A DNA stretch of 64,000 nt. It comes from Clostridia bacterium. GTDB lineage: Bacteria > Bacillota_A > Clostridia > Oscillospirales > Acutalibacteraceae. The stretch spans positions 58,516-122,515 of the forward strand of contig JAFTLL010000001.1 of the NCBI GenBank assembly GCA_017456015.1, in the 5' to 3' direction. The notes beneath the pieces are model-generated. The model saw only the letters and a program-made list of their open reading frames with translations. It was not told where the DNA came from and did not search any database. Of this stretch, positions 62,175 to 64,000 are shown in pieces (positions within the stretch are counted from its first letter, which is position 1; each line of letters starts with the position of its first letter). The position numbers and the translations under genes were made by a program.

Positions 62175-62489
62175 TTATTTTGTAAACTTAACCGCTGTAC
62201 CATAAGCAATAACTTCTGCCGCACCCTGCATTATAGCAGAGGAGGCGTAGCGAATATTTACAATAGCATCCGCACCGAGAGCTTCTGCTTCTGCGACCAT
62301 TCTCTTGGTCGCAAGAGCACGAGCTTCATTCATCATTTCGTTATAGGATTTAAGTTCTCCACCAACCAAGGTTTTAAAACTTTGGGATATATCTTTTCCG
62401 ATGTGCTTTGACTGAATGGTACTTCCTTTTACAAGACCTAACATTTCGAGTTCCTTGCCGCTGATGTAATCAGTATTTACTAAGATCAT
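62175..62489 (-). CDS. YbjQ family (UPF0145) protein
   Basis: A 104-residue protein: MILVNTDYISGKELEMLGLVKGSTIQSKHIGKD, then GELKSYNEMMNEAR and GADAIVNIRYASS. The family forms pentamers of unknown function. Start ATG 62489 behind AGAAGG. It overlaps the upstream small membrane protein gene by 20 bases. The 270 bases after the recombinase remnant (61901-62174) hold only an imperfect AT-rich repeat with hairpins. Confidence 0.88.
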   Translation of the reverse strand: MILVNTDYISGKELEMLGLVKGSTIQSKHIGKDISQSFKTLVGGELKSYNEMMNEARALATKRMVAEAEALGADAIVNIRYASSAIMQGAAEVIAYGTAVKFTK

Positions 62490-62694
62490 CTTCTTCACCC
62501 TTCTTTATTTCATTTATCCTTTCTGTGCAAACTTTAAGCATGACAGCTGTAAAAGCAAGAGGAATAATGCCTAAGAGCCATTTCCAAATGCCATCTATCA
62601 GTGATATTAAAAAGCCAAAGTAAGCAATGTAATACAAAACCATAATAGCGGTTACTATAATCGGTGCAATCAGTTTTTTCTTATGTTCTTTCAT
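62470..62694 (-). CDS. small two-helix membrane protein
   Basis: A 74-residue protein, MKEHKKKLIAPII then two hydrophobic helices (about 8-32 and 38-55) and an acidic tail (KKGEEDDLSKY). Between ktrA and the ybjQ gene, spaced 12 bases after ktrA. No family recognised; could be an accessory subunit or a stress-linked partner of YbjQ. Confidence 0.65.
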   Translation of the reverse strand: MKEHKKKLIAPIIVTAIMVLYYIAYFGFLISLIDGIWKWLLGIIPLAFTAVMLKVCTERINEIKKGEEDDLSKY

Positions 62695-62706
62695 ACATTC
62701 ACCGCA

Positions 62707-63357
62707 TCATTTCAACTTTTGCAGTTTCAAGGTATTGGCAATAACGATAAGCTGCATTCCTTTTTCAAGAGGGAGTGCAGGATCAACCGTTGTGCTGATT
62801 TTATCACCAGTTCGTATTGCAACAACGTTAACAGAATATTTTTTACGAAGGCTCAGTTCTATCAGCGTTTTACCAACCCACTCATCTCTTACGTCTATTT
62901 CTACCATAGACACTTCATCGGAAAGCTCTATCATTTCGGAAAAGCCCGATGTAAGCAGATTTTTAGCAAGTCTTGTTCCCGATTCTTTTTCGGGGAAAAT
63001 CACCCTATCGGCACCCACACGGCTTAAAATCTTTTGGTGCATTTCGTTGCCGCATTTCACAATAACGGTGGGTACACCGGCTTCCTTGCAGAGCGTTACC
63101 GCCAAAACGCTTGCTTCAAGATTACTTGCCATAGCAACGATAACAACATCGATATTGGAAATACCGAGCCTTTTGATTGTCTCCGGCTCAGTAATATCGG
63201 CGCATTTGCAAACGGGTATGGTTTCAATTGCATTATTAACATTATTTTGATCGATGTCAACAGCCAAAACTTCTGCACCATTGTTTACAAGTTCTTCCGC
63301 AACGGCTTTTCCGTATCTGCCGAGACCTATCACGGCATAGGTTTTATTGATACTCAT
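62707..63357 (-). CDS. ktrA: potassium uptake regulatory subunit, KtrA/TrkA type
   Basis: A 216-residue RCK protein. NAD/ATP Rossmann fold YAVIGLGRYGKAVAEEL with Asp in AVDID, DVVIVAM, and the RCK_C domain from about 135. Gates the membrane subunit KtrB, which is the next gene upstream in the same unit. Cytoplasmic octameric ring. Confidence 0.93.
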   Translation of the reverse strand: MSINKTYAVIGLGRYGKAVAEELVNNGAEVLAVDIDQNNVNNAIETIPVCKCADITEPETIKRLGISNIDVVIVAMASNLEASVLAVTLCKEAGVPTVIVKCGNEMHQKILSRVGADRVIFPEKESGTRLAKNLLTSGFSEMIELSDEVSMVEIDVRDEWVGKTLIELSLRKKYSVNVVAIRTGDKISTTVDPALPLEKGMQLIVIANTLKLQKLK

Positions 63358-63372
63358 ATAATTTATCCCTCC

Positions 63373-64000
63373 TTATCCCACACTGATTTCTTCGATTGGG
63401 TTTCTTACGATATTTTGATTATCCTTGTTTCTCTTAAAGGCAACGGCAAGTGAAATCGGGCCTACTCTGCCGAGGTACATTGTTATGATAATTATAACTT
63501 TACCAATACTACCGAGGGATGCCGTAAGATTTCTTGTAAGACCTACGGTTGCAGTAGCACTAACCGTTTCATAAATAATATCGAGTGCATTTGCATCTGT
63601 TACGGCAGAAAGCAGAACCGTTGAAGCAAACATAATGATAAAGGACATACAGGTAACGGCAACTGCTTTGCTGACCGCCTGTTTTGTGAGCCGTCTGCCA
63701 AACACCTCGGTATCCTCTTTATTGCGAATAGAGGCAATCGCTGACACAATAATAACAGCAAACGTCACCGTTTTGATACCTCCGGCTGTGCCAACGGGTG
63801 AACCGCCGATAAACATCAAAAGCAAACATACAATAGCGCTTGCATTAGTGAAGTTTTCCTGCGGCACTGTTGCAAATCCGGCGGTTCTCGTTGTAACCGA
63901 TTGAAACAAGGACACTTCTATTTTTTGAAGCAAAGTATAATCTCCCATTGTTTGCGGATTGTTATACTCAAACGCAAAAATGAAAGCTGCACCCACAAAA
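63373..64000 (-). CDS. ktrB: potassium uptake membrane subunit, KtrB/TrkH type (partial)
   Basis: C-terminal about 209 residues. The frame runs off the window edge, so the start is missing. Two selectivity-filter loops are seen: TTRTAGFATV (third) and SATATVGLTRNL (fourth), plus the gate region MFIGGSPVGTAGGIKT. Cation channel for potassium, sits in the membrane. Stop 15 bases before ktrA. Confidence 0.92.
   Translation of the reverse strand, partial: FVGAAFIFAFEYNNPQTMGDYTLLQKIEVSLFQSVTTRTAGFATVPQENFTNASAIVCLLLMFIGGSPVGTAGGIKTVTFAVIIVSAIASIRNKEDTEVFGRRLTKQAVSKAVAVTCMSFIIMFASTVLLSAVTDANALDIIYETVSATATVGLTRNLTASLGSIGKVIIIITMYLGRVGPISLAVAFKRNKDNQNIVRNPIEEISVG

Overview
The window looks like a chromosomal segment of a Gram-positive, low-to-middle G+C Clostridia-type bacterium (class Clostridia, Oscillospirales/Ruminococcaceae-like is my best guess). 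The support is a dockerin-bearing secreted polysaccharidase, the asp23-fakA-recG block, YmdB, YitT, a heterodimeric ABC exporter, strong AAGGAGG-type ribosome binding sites, TTG/GTG starts and sigma-A promoters (TTGACA-17-TATAAT). No lineage marker that settles a genus was seen.

Layout. 1-7355: end of a membrane protein, then two secreted proteins, the second a 1,871-residue multidomain protein with three carbohydrate-binding-like modules, a pectate-lyase-3-type beta-helix and a type I dockerin. 7437-9456: asnB and tRNA-Arg(ACG). 9598-13998: pcrA/uvrD helicase, a DUF975-like membrane protein, a solitary 5S rRNA with its own promoter and terminator, and yitT. 14016-16964: a zinc operon (Zur/Fur regulator plus znuA-C-B) behind a consensus promoter and a perfect 27-bp operator. 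16988-28750: tadA, a CPBP protease-like protein, a MarR-controlled heterodimeric ABC exporter, a phosphohexomutase with an unlisted 44-residue membrane protein, a MecA-like protein, rpe, metY-type sulfhydrylase and a membrane-anchored polysaccharide deacetylase. 28755-35186: ymdB, peptide-binding lipoprotein, asp23, fakA, recG in one leftward run.

35341-47197 is the most unusual part. A tRNA-Pro(TGG) gene is split at its anticodon loop: the 5' half is at 35341-35383, the 3' half at 47153-47197, and each carries the same 12-bp core. The roughly 11.8 kb between them holds a leftward defence operon (Fic protein, hsdM, small membrane protein, hsdS, a coiled-coil membrane-associated protein, a SieB-like superinfection-exclusion protein, a PD-(D/E)xK-like protein, hsdR, and a frameshifted DUF3800 gene). 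Convergent with the DUF3800 gene is a small three-hairpin RNA behind a perfect consensus promoter. The insert also carries its own complete, sequence-divergent tRNA-Pro(TGG) only 140 bp inside the left end, which would replace the disrupted host gene. Tandem 12-bp-phased repeats lie near both ends and look like recombinase arm sites, but no integrase gene is present.

47573-61359: a DUF6512-like membrane protein, an iron alcohol dehydrogenase, an AraC-controlled PIG-L deacetylase plus NagB-like pair, GNAT, then a leftward cluster of two PlsC-like acyltransferases, two family-8 glycosyltransferases, three DegV/FakB-type fatty-acid-binding proteins, an XRE membrane regulator, a HAD phosphatase and a MarR regulator. 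With fakA at 30757-32421 this suggests capture of exogenous fatty acids and assembly of a (glyco)lipid; that link is inference. 61421-64000: a remnant of a large serine recombinase and a Ktr/Trk potassium uptake operon cut by the window end. No CRISPR array, prophage structural genes or intact insertion sequence was found.
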